Source of the DNA: Acidobacteriota bacterium
GTDB taxonomy: Bacteria; Acidobacteriota; Terriglobia; Terriglobales; SCQP01
Length of the DNA stretch: 64,000 bases
Direction: 5' to 3'
Assembly: GCA_027459505.1 (NCBI GenBank)
Contig: DAIDIE010000036.1
Coordinates: forward strand, 158,988 to 222,987
Shown: one piece after another, positions 31,466 through 41,141 of the stretch
Layout: each line of letters begins with the position of its first letter
How positions within the stretch are numbered: position 1 is the first letter of the stretch
Translations under genes and position numbers: made by a program
The notes under the pieces: generated by a model
What the model saw: only the letters and a program-made list of their open reading frames with translations
The model's database searches: none
Told to the model about the DNA's origin: nothing

Positions 31466-33232
31466 CTACTTCCGTCCGCTTACCTTGGTCTTGATCAGGA
31501 TGGGCGTGCCGGCGAAGCCGAAGGCGCGCCGCAACTGGTTTTCCAGGTAGCGCTGGTAGCTGAAGTGCAAGGGACGCGCCTTATCGACGAACAACACAAA
31601 CGTAGGCGGCGACACCGCAACCTGCGAGATGTAGTAAATGCGCAGCCGCAGGCTGATGGGCACCGGCGCGCGATCGAAATCCGCCACCGCCAGGAAACGG
31701 TTCAGCTCCGCGGTTGAAACCCGCCGCCGCCGCTCGCGCGCTACCTTATCGATCTCGGTGAACAGGCGCCCCATTCCCTGTCCGCGCTGGGCGGAGAGAA
31801 ACACCACCGGCGCGAACGCCAGAAACTTGAAACGGTCGCGCACCAGTTGCTCAAACTCTTTGCGCTCCAGCCCACGTTCCTGCGCGAGATCCCACTTGTT
31901 GACCACCAGTACGCACGACTTATACCCTTCGCTGGCGTAACCGGCAATAGTGGCATCGAGTGCGACCACGCCCTCGCTGGCGTCCAACACAATCAGCGCC
32001 ACGTCGGCCTGCTCCAGGTGCTTGCGCGCCATGACCACGCTGAGTTTTTCCGCCATCAGCTTGGTCTTGCCCTTGCGGCGGATGCCGGCCGTGTCAATCA
32101 GGCGGTAGCGCCGCCCGCTGCGCTCAATCAGCGCGTCCACCGCGTCGCGCGTGGTGCCCGCAATATCGGAGACGATGGAGCGCTCCTCGCCGGTCAGCTG
32201 GTTCAGCAGCGTGCTCTTGCCAACGTTGGGGCGGCCGATGATGGCAATCGAGCAGATCGCATCCGCTCCCGCCGCGACAATTGCCGAGGGGCGCCGCTCC
32301 TCCCCGCCTGCTTCAGTTGCCTCGTGCGCCGCGCCTGACCCGCCTTCCGGCAGCGGCGCAACCCCCTTTTCTGCTTCCGCCGTGGCCGCCGCCGCCCGCG
32401 CGGCGCGCCGCAGACTGCGCTGGCTGCCGCGAGGCCTCTCCTCGCTCACCAGCGCGGCGGCGCTCGCCTGCTCATCGGCGGCAAACTCTTCCGGAGGCAG
32501 CAGCGGCCGCAGGTAGTCGCGCACCTCTTCCAGGCCGTGGTTGTGTTCCGCGCTGACCGGAAACACCGGCTGCAGGCCGAGCTCGTAATACGGACCCAGA
32601 TCGCGCAACTGCTGATCGGTTTCAATCTTGTTTACCAGCAACAGCACGGGCTTGCCGCTGCGCAGCAGCAACTGCGCCAGTTGCAGGTCGGGAGCGGCCA
32701 GCGGCGTCCGCCCATCGACCACAAAGAGAATGGCCAGCGCCTCTTCAATGGCCACCCGCGCCTGGCGGTAAATCGCTTCGGGAATAATCTCCGGGTCGTC
32801 CGGCAAAATGCCGCCGGTATCGACCACCGTGACGCGGCGTCCCTCAAACTCGGCCACCCCGTAAATGCGGTCGCGCGTGATGCCGGGCTCGTCGCCAACA
32901 ATGGAGCGGCGCGTGCGCGTGAGCCGGTTGAACAACGTCGATTTGCCCACGTTGGGACGGCCCACAATGGCAATCACCGGCAGGTTTTCCGCCGGGGGGG
33001 GCGCCAGCACCGCGGGAGCTTCCCCGGACCGCACGGGCCGGCCCTCCGTTCGCATGGGGCGGCTCTCGGCTCGCCCCAAGCGGCCCTCAGCGCGAGCCGG
33101 GCGGCCTGCGGGGCGCGCGGGGCGTTGCCCGGAGCGCGCGGGGCGTGCCGCACTAGTACCGCGATGGCTCCTGGCGCCCGTTTTCCGCACGGGAGTTTCG
33201 CGTCCTGAGCCCTTCTTTCCACTCTTTGGCAT
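31466..33232 (-). CDS. der: Ribosome-associated GTPase Der/EngA with long disordered N-terminal extension and inter-domain linker
   Basis: Two G domains: AIVGRPNVGKSTLFNRL and AIIGRPNVGKSTLLNQL; KH-like C-terminus; start set at MPKSGKKGSG. Confidence 0.95.
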   Translation of the reverse strand: MPKSGKKGSGRETPVRKTGARSHRGTSAARPARSGQRPARPAGRPARAEGRLGRAESRPMRTEGRPVRSGEAPAVLAPPPAENLPVIAIVGRPNVGKSTLFNRLTRTRRSIVGDEPGITRDRIYGVAEFEGRRVTVVDTGGILPDDPEIIPEAIYRQARVAIEEALAILFVVDGRTPLAAPDLQLAQLLLRSGKPVLLLVNKIETDQQLRDLGPYYELGLQPVFPVSAEHNHGLEEVRDYLRPLLPPEEFAADEQASAAALVSEERPRGSQRSLRRAARAAAATAEAEKGVAPLPEGGSGAAHEATEAGGEERRPSAIVAAGADAICSIAIIGRPNVGKSTLLNQLTGEERSIVSDIAGTTRDAVDALIERSGRRYRLIDTAGIRRKGKTKLMAEKLSVVMARKHLEQADVALIVLDASEGVVALDATIAGYASEGYKSCVLVVNKWDLAQERGLERKEFEQLVRDRFKFLAFAPVVFLSAQRGQGMGRLFTEIDKVARERRRRVSTAELNRFLAVADFDRAPVPISLRLRIYYISQVAVSPPTFVLFVDKARPLHFSYQRYLENQLRRAFGFAGTPILIKTKVSGRK

Positions 33233-33273
33233 AGGTTTCCATCGTAGCGCAGCGGGCCAGTGTACGGCGAATT

Positions 33274-33333
33274 CAGTTGTCAGTTGTCGGTTGTCAGTTG
33301 CCGGTCGGTTGTCAGTTGTCAGTTGCCGGTAGG
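33274..33333. repeat. Short tandem repeat of (CAGTTGTCRGTTG)-like units
   Basis: gttgtcagttgtcggttgtcagttgccggtcggttgtcagttgtcagttgccgg; reverse frame reads QLTTDN-type repeats. Confidence 0.85.
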
Positions 33334-33530
33334 GAGTGGCGGGATTCCGGACGCCGTAGCCCACGCAGAAGGGGTTCACAGTTTACGGTGCACAGTTCAC
33401 CGTGGGGCGTTGCGAGTGGTTGGCGTCGCGCTTCACTCAAGCTAGCGGGCGTCGCAGGGGTCAAGGGAGTAGCCGGTTGTCGGTAGTCAGTTAGGAATGA
33501 CCCAGGCGAGGGGAGGCGCGGGCGCGGTGC

Positions 33531-34031
33531 TCAGCTTGCCTTCTGCAGCTTCCTGCCGGACTTCTTTCTTGCGCGAGACTTGGTATGGGATTTCGCAGCC
33601 GTTTCCTTAGCGACCCTATCGCTAGACGAGAACTGGGCGGGACGCGGCTGCGCATCGCGCCAAGCATGGTGTGGCAGGCTTTGGTGCGGCTGGCTTGGGT
33701 GCGACCGGCCTTCGAGCTGCTGGGTTGGGTGCGACTGGTTTTGGCGGTGCACCAGGAAAGGGCGGTAGCGCTCGGAGTGATCCAGCGGCTGGGTCATGGC
33801 GGAGACGGCGGCAAAGGAGGCAATCTTCTGGCGGACAGACTCGACCGAGACCTGATGGCGGGGCAGGATGAGCACATTGTTGTGCAGGCGGTCGCGGAAC
33901 CACACCAGACCACCGGCTACGGCCAGCAGCTCTCCGCCAGCCTTTTCCACATGAGAGCGTAATTCATCCACGCTGCACGCAGCGGATTCGCTAGCGTTCA
34001 GGCTCTTTACGGGTTGTAGCAAACGGGGCAA
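33531..34031 (-). CDS. Hypothetical protein, GGLVWFRD paralog 1 with basic low-complexity C-terminus
   Basis: AGGLVWFRDRLHNNVLILPRHQVSVESVRQKIASFAA shared with the 34242-34583 ORF. Confidence 0.65.
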   Translation of the reverse strand: MPRLLQPVKSLNASESAACSVDELRSHVEKAGGELLAVAGGLVWFRDRLHNNVLILPRHQVSVESVRQKIASFAAVSAMTQPLDHSERYRPFLVHRQNQSHPTQQLEGRSHPSQPHQSLPHHAWRDAQPRPAQFSSSDRVAKETAAKSHTKSRARKKSGRKLQKAS

Positions 34032-34241
34032 TGGCGTCTGTCCCTCCCCGTGTCATAAGATGCCGGGGAGACAGGATTTCGTTGTGGCCAAGAGCGGGTT
34101 ACCAGCGCGCTACCCGCTAGAGAGCGATGGCAGCGCCAGTCTGCTCAGCTTCGATGGCCAGCGTGGATTGGCGTGGCTAAGGCCACACGGCCCAGTGGCT
34201 CGAAGCAGTTTGCAGCAGCCAGGACCCGCTGGTGCAAGGCG

Positions 34242-34583
34242 CTAGCAAGAGGAGAGGTCGCCGGCGTCGGTATCTAGCAAACGCCGGAGGCGGCCGGAAA
34301 GCGAGAGTTTTTCTCCACTCACGCCGGCCGCCGAAGCGTAGGCGGCGATTTTGGCGCGCACGGCGGTGACGGTGAGCTGGTCAAGGGGAAGGGTGAGGAC
34401 GTTTTCAGTCTGCGGATCGCGGAACCATACCAAACCACCCACCAGGCCGAGGAAATGTGCGTCAGCGGACTCGACCTTGCGGCGGCAGGATTCCACCAGT
34501 TGTTGCGTCACAACAGTAGCGCTCACGCTAGAAAGCCCCCTCACTGAGAGAAGATGCACGAGCGGGGCACCGGAGTTGCTCAC
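34242..34583 (-). CDS. Hypothetical protein, GGLVWFRD paralog 2
   Basis: VGGLVWFRDPQTENVLTLPLDQLTVTAVRAKIAAYAS. Confidence 0.65.
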   Translation of the reverse strand: MSNSGAPLVHLLSVRGLSSVSATVVTQQLVESCRRKVESADAHFLGLVGGLVWFRDPQTENVLTLPLDQLTVTAVRAKIAAYASAAGVSGEKLSLSGRLRRLLDTDAGDLSSC

Positions 34584-34599
34584 ACCGTTGGATATTCGT

Positions 34600-35244
34600 C
34601 TAGCGGGCCAGCTTGAACTTCACCGGAACCCGGACCGCCACCCCCGGCTGTGGCGAAGCAGGGCGTGTGGCCATCCGCGCCACTTGCTTCCCAGGCGCCG
34701 CAGAGTGGGTTCCTGGCTCTCCGGCCAGCCGGCCGGGCGCCGCCGCCTTGCGGATCTGCGCCAGCCCCTGGCGGAACTTCAACCCCACCGGCTGCGGCAA
34801 AAAGTCGCTGAACACGCCCCCCACACGCAGAAAGTCCGGGGCCAGCAGCGAGCCCTGCAGCTGCCCGAAATTAACCGGGAAGGCCGTCATCATCATCAAA
34901 AGCACAGTCACGATCACCACGCCCCGCACCAGCCCGAAGGCGGCGCCCAGCAGCCGGTCAAACCAGCGCAGCGGGGTGGAGTGCACCATGCGCGACAACA
35001 GCCGCCCCAACACCATGGCCAGCAGGATGCCGCCGCACAAGATCGCCACAAAACCAAGAAAGCTGCGTACTTCCGGGGTGCCAAACCCGATGTGGCGCGC
35101 CGCCCAGTGATAGTGCGCGAAGGCCAGGTAGATCAGCACGATGGTCGCCGCCATCATCAGCACTTCGTAGACGAAGCCCTTCACCATGGCGGGAATCATC
35201 GATAGCAACAGAATGGCGAGCAGGATCCAATCCAGCAGGTTCAC
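34600..35244 (-). CDS. CvpA-family membrane protein
   Basis: MNLLDWILLAILLLSMIPAMVKGFVYEVLMM...RLLGAAFGLVRGVVIVTVLL. Confidence 0.85.
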   Translation of the reverse strand: MNLLDWILLAILLLSMIPAMVKGFVYEVLMMAATIVLIYLAFAHYHWAARHIGFGTPEVRSFLGFVAILCGGILLAMVLGRLLSRMVHSTPLRWFDRLLGAAFGLVRGVVIVTVLLMMMTAFPVNFGQLQGSLLAPDFLRVGGVFSDFLPQPVGLKFRQGLAQIRKAAAPGRLAGEPGTHSAAPGKQVARMATRPASPQPGVAVRVPVKFKLAR

Positions 35245-36143
35245 TCGTATTCTCCCGGCAATTCCCGGCCCGTCAACTGCTTGTAGGCGGCCAGGTATTT
35301 TTCACGCGTGCGCTCGACCACCTCGGCAGGCAGCTCCGGCCCCGGCGCCTGCTTATTCCACCCAATGCGCTCCAGGTAGTCCCGGACAAACTGCTTGTCA
35401 AACGACGCCTGCGGCCCACCCGGCTGGTACCCATCGCGGGGCCAGAAACGTGAGGAATCCGGCGTCAGCACCTCGTCGCCCAACACGATCTGTCCGGCCG
35501 CGTCCAATCCAAATTCAAACTTGGTGTCGGCCAGAATGATGCCGCGCGACTCCGCGTGCGCCGCCGCCCGGCGATAGATGGCCAGCGTCAGTTCCCGCAG
35601 CCGCCCGGCGTAATCCCAACCTATGCGTTCTTCCACGCTCTCGAAGGCGATGTTTTCGTCATGGCCCTCGCTGTTCTTGCTGGCCGGCGTAAAGACCGGT
35701 TCCGGCAGCCGGTCCGACTCTCGCAGGCCCGCTGGTAACTGTATGCCGCAAACCGTGCCGCGCTGGCGATACTCCTTCCATCCGGAACCAGACAAGTAAC
35801 CCCGCGCCACGCATTCAATGGGAAACATACGCAGCCGCCGCACCAGCATCGAGCGGCCGGCCAGTTCCTGGTGGAGGGGCTGGCAGGCGGCGGGATAATC
35901 CCGCACCCGGGCGCTCACCACATGGTTGGGGACGACGTCGCGCAGCAGGTCAAACCAGAACAGCGAAATCTGCGTCAGCACGCGCCCCTTGTCAGGGATG
36001 GGCGTAGGTAAGACCACGTCAAAGGCGGAGAGGCGGTCGCTGGCGACCATCAGCAGGTCCTGTCCGCATTCGTACAGGTCGCGCACTTTGCCGCGGCCCA
36101 GCAGGCGCAGTCCAGGCAGATTCATATCAGAACGAGTGCTCAT
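35241..36143 (-). CDS. purC: Phosphoribosylaminoimidazole-succinocarboxamide synthase
   Basis: LLGRGKVRDLYECGQDLLMVASDRLSAFDVVLPTPIPDKGRVLTQIS; FPIECVARGYLSGSGWKEY. Confidence 0.97.
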   Translation of the reverse strand: MSTRSDMNLPGLRLLGRGKVRDLYECGQDLLMVASDRLSAFDVVLPTPIPDKGRVLTQISLFWFDLLRDVVPNHVVSARVRDYPAACQPLHQELAGRSMLVRRLRMFPIECVARGYLSGSGWKEYRQRGTVCGIQLPAGLRESDRLPEPVFTPASKNSEGHDENIAFESVEERIGWDYAGRLRELTLAIYRRAAAHAESRGIILADTKFEFGLDAAGQIVLGDEVLTPDSSRFWPRDGYQPGGPQASFDKQFVRDYLERIGWNKQAPGPELPAEVVERTREKYLAAYKQLTGRELPGEYE

Positions 36144-36347
36144 GAGGTGCCCTCATGTTAATCCGCGCGGCAGGCTGGCGGCAATGCGGCGCGCCCGCCG
36201 CCGCTTCAGGCCCCATGTTTGGACCCGGAGCCCCGCCGGCCGCCGCTTGACGGCGGCTAAGTGCTTCACTACACTGGGCTTACGCTCCGGCGAGAGCGCG
36301 CCTGGAGCAGCCTCCGGCATCCCCGCCCCGTGGCAGGCAGGTACTTC

Positions 36348-36617
36348 ATGATCAAGCTCGACATCGTCAACCAGGTTGTCAACCGCACCGGCGTCAGCAA
36401 AGCCAAGGCCGAAGAGGCCGTGGAAGCACTGTTTGGCACCATGAAAGGCGCTCTCGAACGCGGCGAGCGGATCGAGCTGCGCGGGTTTGGGGTCTTCAAC
36501 GTGAAGCCGCGCAAGACCGGCATCGGACGCAATCCCCGCACCGGCGCCGAGGTCAGCATCCCTCCCGGCAAGGCGGTCCGCTTCCGCCCCGGCAAAGAGC
36601 TGCAGGCCATCGACTAA
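36348..36617 (+). CDS. HU/IHF-family DNA-binding protein
   Basis: MIKLDIVNQVVNRTGVSKAKAEEAVEALFGTMKGAL...LRGFGVFNVKPRKTGIGRNPRTGAEVSIP. Confidence 0.95.
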   Translation: MIKLDIVNQVVNRTGVSKAKAEEAVEALFGTMKGALERGERIELRGFGVFNVKPRKTGIGRNPRTGAEVSIPPGKAVRFRPGKELQAID

Positions 36618-36785
36618 TCCGGCTCATGCTGCGGCGGTGTCTCGGCAACCCTGCAGCGCTGCCCTTCAACGGGTTTCCTTGCACGGTTTGCCGTGCACGA
36701 TTTTCTAGTTCCCGGTTTGACCGCCCATGGCGGGAGGCATCACTGCATCCGCGCCCTTTCCGCCACGGCGAGTTCATCTTCTTTC

Positions 36786-37808
36786 ATGTCGAATTCCCTT
36801 CCCCTGCCCGGACCGGAAGATCGGCTCAACCCGGAGCCTCCGCTACCGGAACAAGCCCAGCCCCTGCCGCCCCTCTACCGGTCCCAGGAGATACCGCGGT
36901 TGGTGCAGCCGCAGTACCGGCCGCGGCGCGCGCTGCCCATCGTGTTGTTGCTGGCGACCCTGCTGACGACCACCGTAGTCGGAGCGCGCCTGGCGCTGGA
37001 CTTCCGCCTGCGTATTGCGCCTTTCAACAGCGATCAGGATGTGATGCCCTTCGGCTGGGCCTGGCAGCATCCGGCAATGTTGGTTCATGGGCTGCCCTTC
37101 AGCATCTGTCTGCTCTTGATCCTGCTCTGCCACGAGCTCGGTCATTACCTGGCTTGCCGTTACTACCGCATCCCGGCAACGTGGCCCCACTTTATCCCCG
37201 CACCAACGCTGATCGGCACGATGGGCGCGTTCATCCGGATTCGCGGCATTTTCCCCAACCGCCGGGCGCTGTTTGATGTGGGCGCCGCGGGTCCCTACGC
37301 CGGCTTTGTGCTGGCCGTGCCGCTGCTGGTCTGGGGACTGGCGCATTCGATCGTGCTGCCGCAAGCCGCATCGAGTGCGATTGCGTTTGCCTGGCCGCCG
37401 CTGGGGCGCTTGGTGCTGCATTGGCTCTATCCGGGCGTGTCCCCGCAACGCATCCTGATGAGTCCGCTGGCGCGCGCCGCCTGGATTGGACTGTTTGTGA
37501 CCATGCTCAACCTGGTCCCCGGCGCGCAACTCGACGGCGGTCATGTGCTCTACTGCTTTTCCCCGCGGCTGCATCGCTGGGTGTCGCTCGCCCTGCTTCC
37601 CGCGCTACTCTGGATGGGATGGCGCTTCTGGCCGGGCTGGTACGTCTGGGCGGTGTTTCTGCTGCTGATGCGCGCCCGCCATCCCTTCGTTCCCCCGCAG
37701 GCGGAGAGCTTGCGCGAGGAACTGGGCGCCACCCGTCTCCTGCTGGGAGCGGGAACATTGTTCATGCTGCTGTTGACGCTGATGCTGGCGCCCTTCCGCA
37801 TCAGCTGA
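36786..37808 (+). CDS. M50-family site-2 protease-like membrane protease
   Basis: LLCHELGHYLACRYYR (HExxH); LVPGAQLDGGHVLY. Confidence 0.88.
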   Translation: MSNSLPLPGPEDRLNPEPPLPEQAQPLPPLYRSQEIPRLVQPQYRPRRALPIVLLLATLLTTTVVGARLALDFRLRIAPFNSDQDVMPFGWAWQHPAMLVHGLPFSICLLLILLCHELGHYLACRYYRIPATWPHFIPAPTLIGTMGAFIRIRGIFPNRRALFDVGAAGPYAGFVLAVPLLVWGLAHSIVLPQAASSAIAFAWPPLGRLVLHWLYPGVSPQRILMSPLARAAWIGLFVTMLNLVPGAQLDGGHVLYCFSPRLHRWVSLALLPALLWMGWRFWPGWYVWAVFLLLMRARHPFVPPQAESLREELGATRLLLGAGTLFMLLLTLMLAPFRIS

Positions 37809-37838
37809 GCGCGGCGCGCGGGGAGCGAACCTACTGCA

Positions 37839-39269
37839 ATGGTCACTTTGAAATTTGGCGGCACCTCGGTGCAGGATGCCGCCGCCATGCAACGCCTGGC
37901 GGAAATCGTCTCCGGCCGCCTGGCCGAACAACCCGTGGTAATCGTCTCCGCCATGGCCAAGGTCACCGACCGCCTGGTGGAGATGGCGACGCTGGCGCTC
38001 ACCCCACGCGGTGAAACCGGCCTGGACGCTCCCGGCGCCCTGCAACAGGCCCAGGAACACATGCTCGCTTCGCTGCGCGAGCGCCACCTGGAAACCTTGC
38101 GCGCGCTGCGCCCCGATGCCGCCCAGGAGGCGGAGGCGGCGCGCCAGATCCATGAACTCTGCGCCTCCCTCGGAGAACTGCTGCGCGGCATCGCCGCCGT
38201 CGGCGAGCTGACCGACCGCACGCGGGACGCGGTGCTCTCGTTTGGCGAGCGGCTCTCGCCCATCCTGGTGCAGATCGCCCTGGACCGCGCCGGCATTAAG
38301 GCCACCCACGTCGACGCGCGCCGCCTCATCGTCACCGATGAACAGTTCACGCGCGCGCAGCCACTCTACACCGATATCGAGAAGCGCGTGAATGAGGAGC
38401 TCAAGCCCCTGCTGGCCACCGACTCGGTGCCGGTGCTGGGGGGCTTCATCGGCGCCACGCGCCGCGGCGTCACCACCACCCTGGGCCGCGGCGGGTCGGA
38501 CTTCAGCGCCTCCATTCTGGGCGCGGTGCTCAACGCCAGCCGCGTGGAAATATGGACCGATGTCGACGGCATGCTCACCGCCGACCCGCGTATCTGTCCG
38601 CTGGCGCGCCGCATCAAGATCATCTCCTTTGCCGAAGCCGCCGAATCGGCCTACTTCGGCGCCAAGGTGCTGCATCCGGCAACGCTGCTGCCGGCCATGC
38701 AGAAGAATATTCCCGTCTGGGTGCTCAACTCCCGCAACCCCTTTCCCGGCGCGCCCGACGGCGAGAAGACGGGTACGCTGGTGACCACACGGGCGCCGCG
38801 CTCGCGGCTGCCGTTCAAATGTATTTCCAGCAAACGCAGGATCGCCGTTATTGATGTAGTCTCCACGCGCATGCTCATGGCGCACGGCTTTCTCAAAGCC
38901 ATCTTCGATGTGTTCGCGCAGCACCAGTGTCCGGTGGACATGGTGTCGACCTCGGAGGTGAGCGTCTCATTGACGGTAAGCGAGCTGGAACAGCTGCCCG
39001 CCATCACCGATCAGCTCGGCAAATTCGCTGACGTCCGCTATGAAGGCCGCAAGGCGATTGTCTGCCTGGTCGGGGAAGGCATTCGCGACACGCCGGGACT
39101 GCCGGCGCGGGTGTTTTCCGCGTTGGGCAACATCAACCTGCGCATGATTTCGCAGGGCGCCTCGGAGATCAACCTCGGTCTGGTGCTCGACGACGATGAC
39201 GTGCCCGCGGCGATGGAGCGGCTGCACCAGGAGTTCTTCAGCGAACCCGACCCCGCCGTGCTGGCGTAA
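37839..39269 (+). CDS. lysC: Aspartate kinase
   Basis: MVTLKFGGTSVQDA; RGGSDFSASILGAVLNA; C-terminal ACT-like regions. Confidence 0.95.
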   Translation: MVTLKFGGTSVQDAAAMQRLAEIVSGRLAEQPVVIVSAMAKVTDRLVEMATLALTPRGETGLDAPGALQQAQEHMLASLRERHLETLRALRPDAAQEAEAARQIHELCASLGELLRGIAAVGELTDRTRDAVLSFGERLSPILVQIALDRAGIKATHVDARRLIVTDEQFTRAQPLYTDIEKRVNEELKPLLATDSVPVLGGFIGATRRGVTTTLGRGGSDFSASILGAVLNASRVEIWTDVDGMLTADPRICPLARRIKIISFAEAAESAYFGAKVLHPATLLPAMQKNIPVWVLNSRNPFPGAPDGEKTGTLVTTRAPRSRLPFKCISSKRRIAVIDVVSTRMLMAHGFLKAIFDVFAQHQCPVDMVSTSEVSVSLTVSELEQLPAITDQLGKFADVRYEGRKAIVCLVGEGIRDTPGLPARVFSALGNINLRMISQGASEINLGLVLDDDDVPAAMERLHQEFFSEPDPAVLA

Positions 39270-39371
39270 CGCCGCCGCGGGCGGGGTACGCGATGGGCTC
39301 GTTTGCCGCATAGCGGCAGGGGCCGCGTTTTGTCGTCTTGTACTATGCTTGCGCTGTGGGCTGGAGGTTTT

Positions 39372-40169
39372 ATGCTGGCACTCCGCGTTTCCATGATCGC
39401 GCTGGTCGCGGCTCTTGCGAGTTTTGGACAAACGGGGGCCGCGCCGGCAGCGCAACCATCGCTGCAACGATCTCCGCAACGATCTCCGCAGCCAGCTCCG
39501 CAGCCAGCACCGCAACCAGCACCTGGGACGGCGCCGGCGCCATTACCCTCGCCGGCGACTGCGACCCAGCCGGCACCGGCCGCAAAGCAGGCGCCGTTTC
39601 CCGCAAAGTCCGAACAAAAGGCGGAGTACAAGGCGCTGGTCTCCCAACTCCGCTCCGGAAACACGGCAATCAACTACCAGAAGTTCCGGTTATTGGCTTA
39701 CAAGAACCAGGGGCCCTGTGAAATGCACGGCGCACCGGATGCGCGCGACGCCATGTTCAGGGCCTGGAACCATGGCGATTCCAAAGCGCTTTTGCAGTCC
39801 GCGCACAAGGTGTTAGCCGGCTGCTACGCCGACGCTGACGCGCATTTCGCTATCTACTCCGCACTTCCGCCAGGTGACCTGCGCGGACGGCTGCACCGCG
39901 CCATTGCCGTCGGCCTGGTCAGATCCATCCTGCACTCCGGGGACGGCAAGACGCCGGAAAGCGCGTTGCAGGTCGTCAGCGTCGATGAGGAATACACGAT
40001 CCTGCGGGTGCTGGGCTTGTTTCCCTCTAAACAAAGCATGTGGAGTCACCAGGGCCACTGGTATGACGTGCTCACGCCCATGGACGCTAAAACGCGCAAG
40101 CCGGTGGCGAAGATCTACTTCAATATCGACGTGGTCAGGGCTAATGAGATAGCGGCGTTGGCAGAGTGA
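39372..40169 (+). CDS. Secreted DUF4919-like protein with P/Q/A-rich N-terminal repeats
   Basis: Signal peptide; DADAHFAIYSA...GLVRSILHSGDGKTPESALQVVSVDEEYTILRVLG...HWYDVLTPMDAKTRKPVAKIYFNIDVV. Confidence 0.65.
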   Translation: MLALRVSMIALVAALASFGQTGAAPAAQPSLQRSPQRSPQPAPQPAPQPAPGTAPAPLPSPATATQPAPAAKQAPFPAKSEQKAEYKALVSQLRSGNTAINYQKFRLLAYKNQGPCEMHGAPDARDAMFRAWNHGDSKALLQSAHKVLAGCYADADAHFAIYSALPPGDLRGRLHRAIAVGLVRSILHSGDGKTPESALQVVSVDEEYTILRVLGLFPSKQSMWSHQGHWYDVLTPMDAKTRKPVAKIYFNIDVVRANEIAALAE

Positions 40170-40190
40170 GAGGGTCCCGCGAGGAGAGGA

Positions 40191-40718
40191 GGCACGGCCT
40201 CGTCTCCTGGGCCGCCCGCTGGCGTTGTTTTCCGTTGGGTCGCTGGCACGTTTTCCAGTGAGAACGTGAAGCCGCCGATGCCGGGCTCCTCTCCCGCACG
40301 AGCCACACAACGAAGCCAGACATTCAATGCCAAAGGGGCTTCGCGGGGGCTCCGGCGCGAGGGGGCCGACCTTCGGAATTTCGCGGCCCTCCACTGGCGA
40401 TCTCCTCCGGCGATCTCTCACAAGGGGGGACTCGGTGGCTCGCTCCTATGGAAGAGGAAACTATTCGTTGTCGACGTCGCCGGGACTGCGAGGCGGGACG
40501 GGGCGTGGAGGCTGCGCGGCTTTTCTTTCTCTTCTTATTGTGCGGAGGCTGACCCGGCATACGCGCTTCGCGCTATGCCGGGCTAGTCTTGCCCGGCGCC
40601 AAACGTTTTCTCTTTCCTCGGCATGCTGGCAGGCGCGCGGGCTGGGACGCAGTACCGCCTTTGGTGGCTGGAACGTTCTCCGGTGAGACCCACAGGGAGG
40701 ACTCGGTGGCTCGCTCCT
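40191..40718 (+). repeat. Dispersed repeat R2, copy b (long)
   Basis: ggcacggcctcgtctcctgggccgcccg...agtgagaacgtgaagccgccg...ctcctctcccgcacgagc...cccggcatacgcgcttcgcgctatgccgggctagtcttgcccggcgcc matches 57233-57730. Confidence 0.9.
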
Positions 40719-40792
40719 TGCGCATCCTCTGGTCGCCGCAGTCGTTGCGCGATCTGCACGCTATTCACGAGGTCATCGCCAGCGGCTCCGAG
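40706..40792 (+). pseudogene. ParE/RelE-type toxin N-terminal remnant
   Basis: VARSLRILWSPQSLRDLHAIHEVIASGSE, then similarity is lost. Confidence 0.55.
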
Positions 40793-41141
40793 AGCCCCTG
40801 CCCTGCTTTGCACCGCCGTGGCCTTTCAACTTGCAATTGTGGTTCGCGCATGGCACGGGGATCTCCTGTACGAACGGCTGTGGGTTGGCGTTCGGGGGCG
40901 GCTTTTTTCTCTTTCCGCTGTGCCTGGGCAGTGTTTGCCCTAGGCGCGGCATTGAGCAGCTTGTTCTTGCCCTGTTGTCGGCGCCTTTCGGGCTTGGGCG
41001 GGGTGTTCAGGGGATCGAAAATGAGACACCCGGATTTTGTTCTTGCCTGCTGGTTCGCTCCTAAGGTGCTGATTTGACTCTGGTTACGCGGCTTTGAGTG
41101 CCGCGGCGCGCGTTAGCGCGCTGTCGCGTTTTCCCACCCGT

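Noticed and set aside
39455-39535. Tandem 12-bp-like repeats
   Set aside because: In-frame low-complexity P/Q/A/R segment of the DUF4919-like secreted protein, not a separate element.
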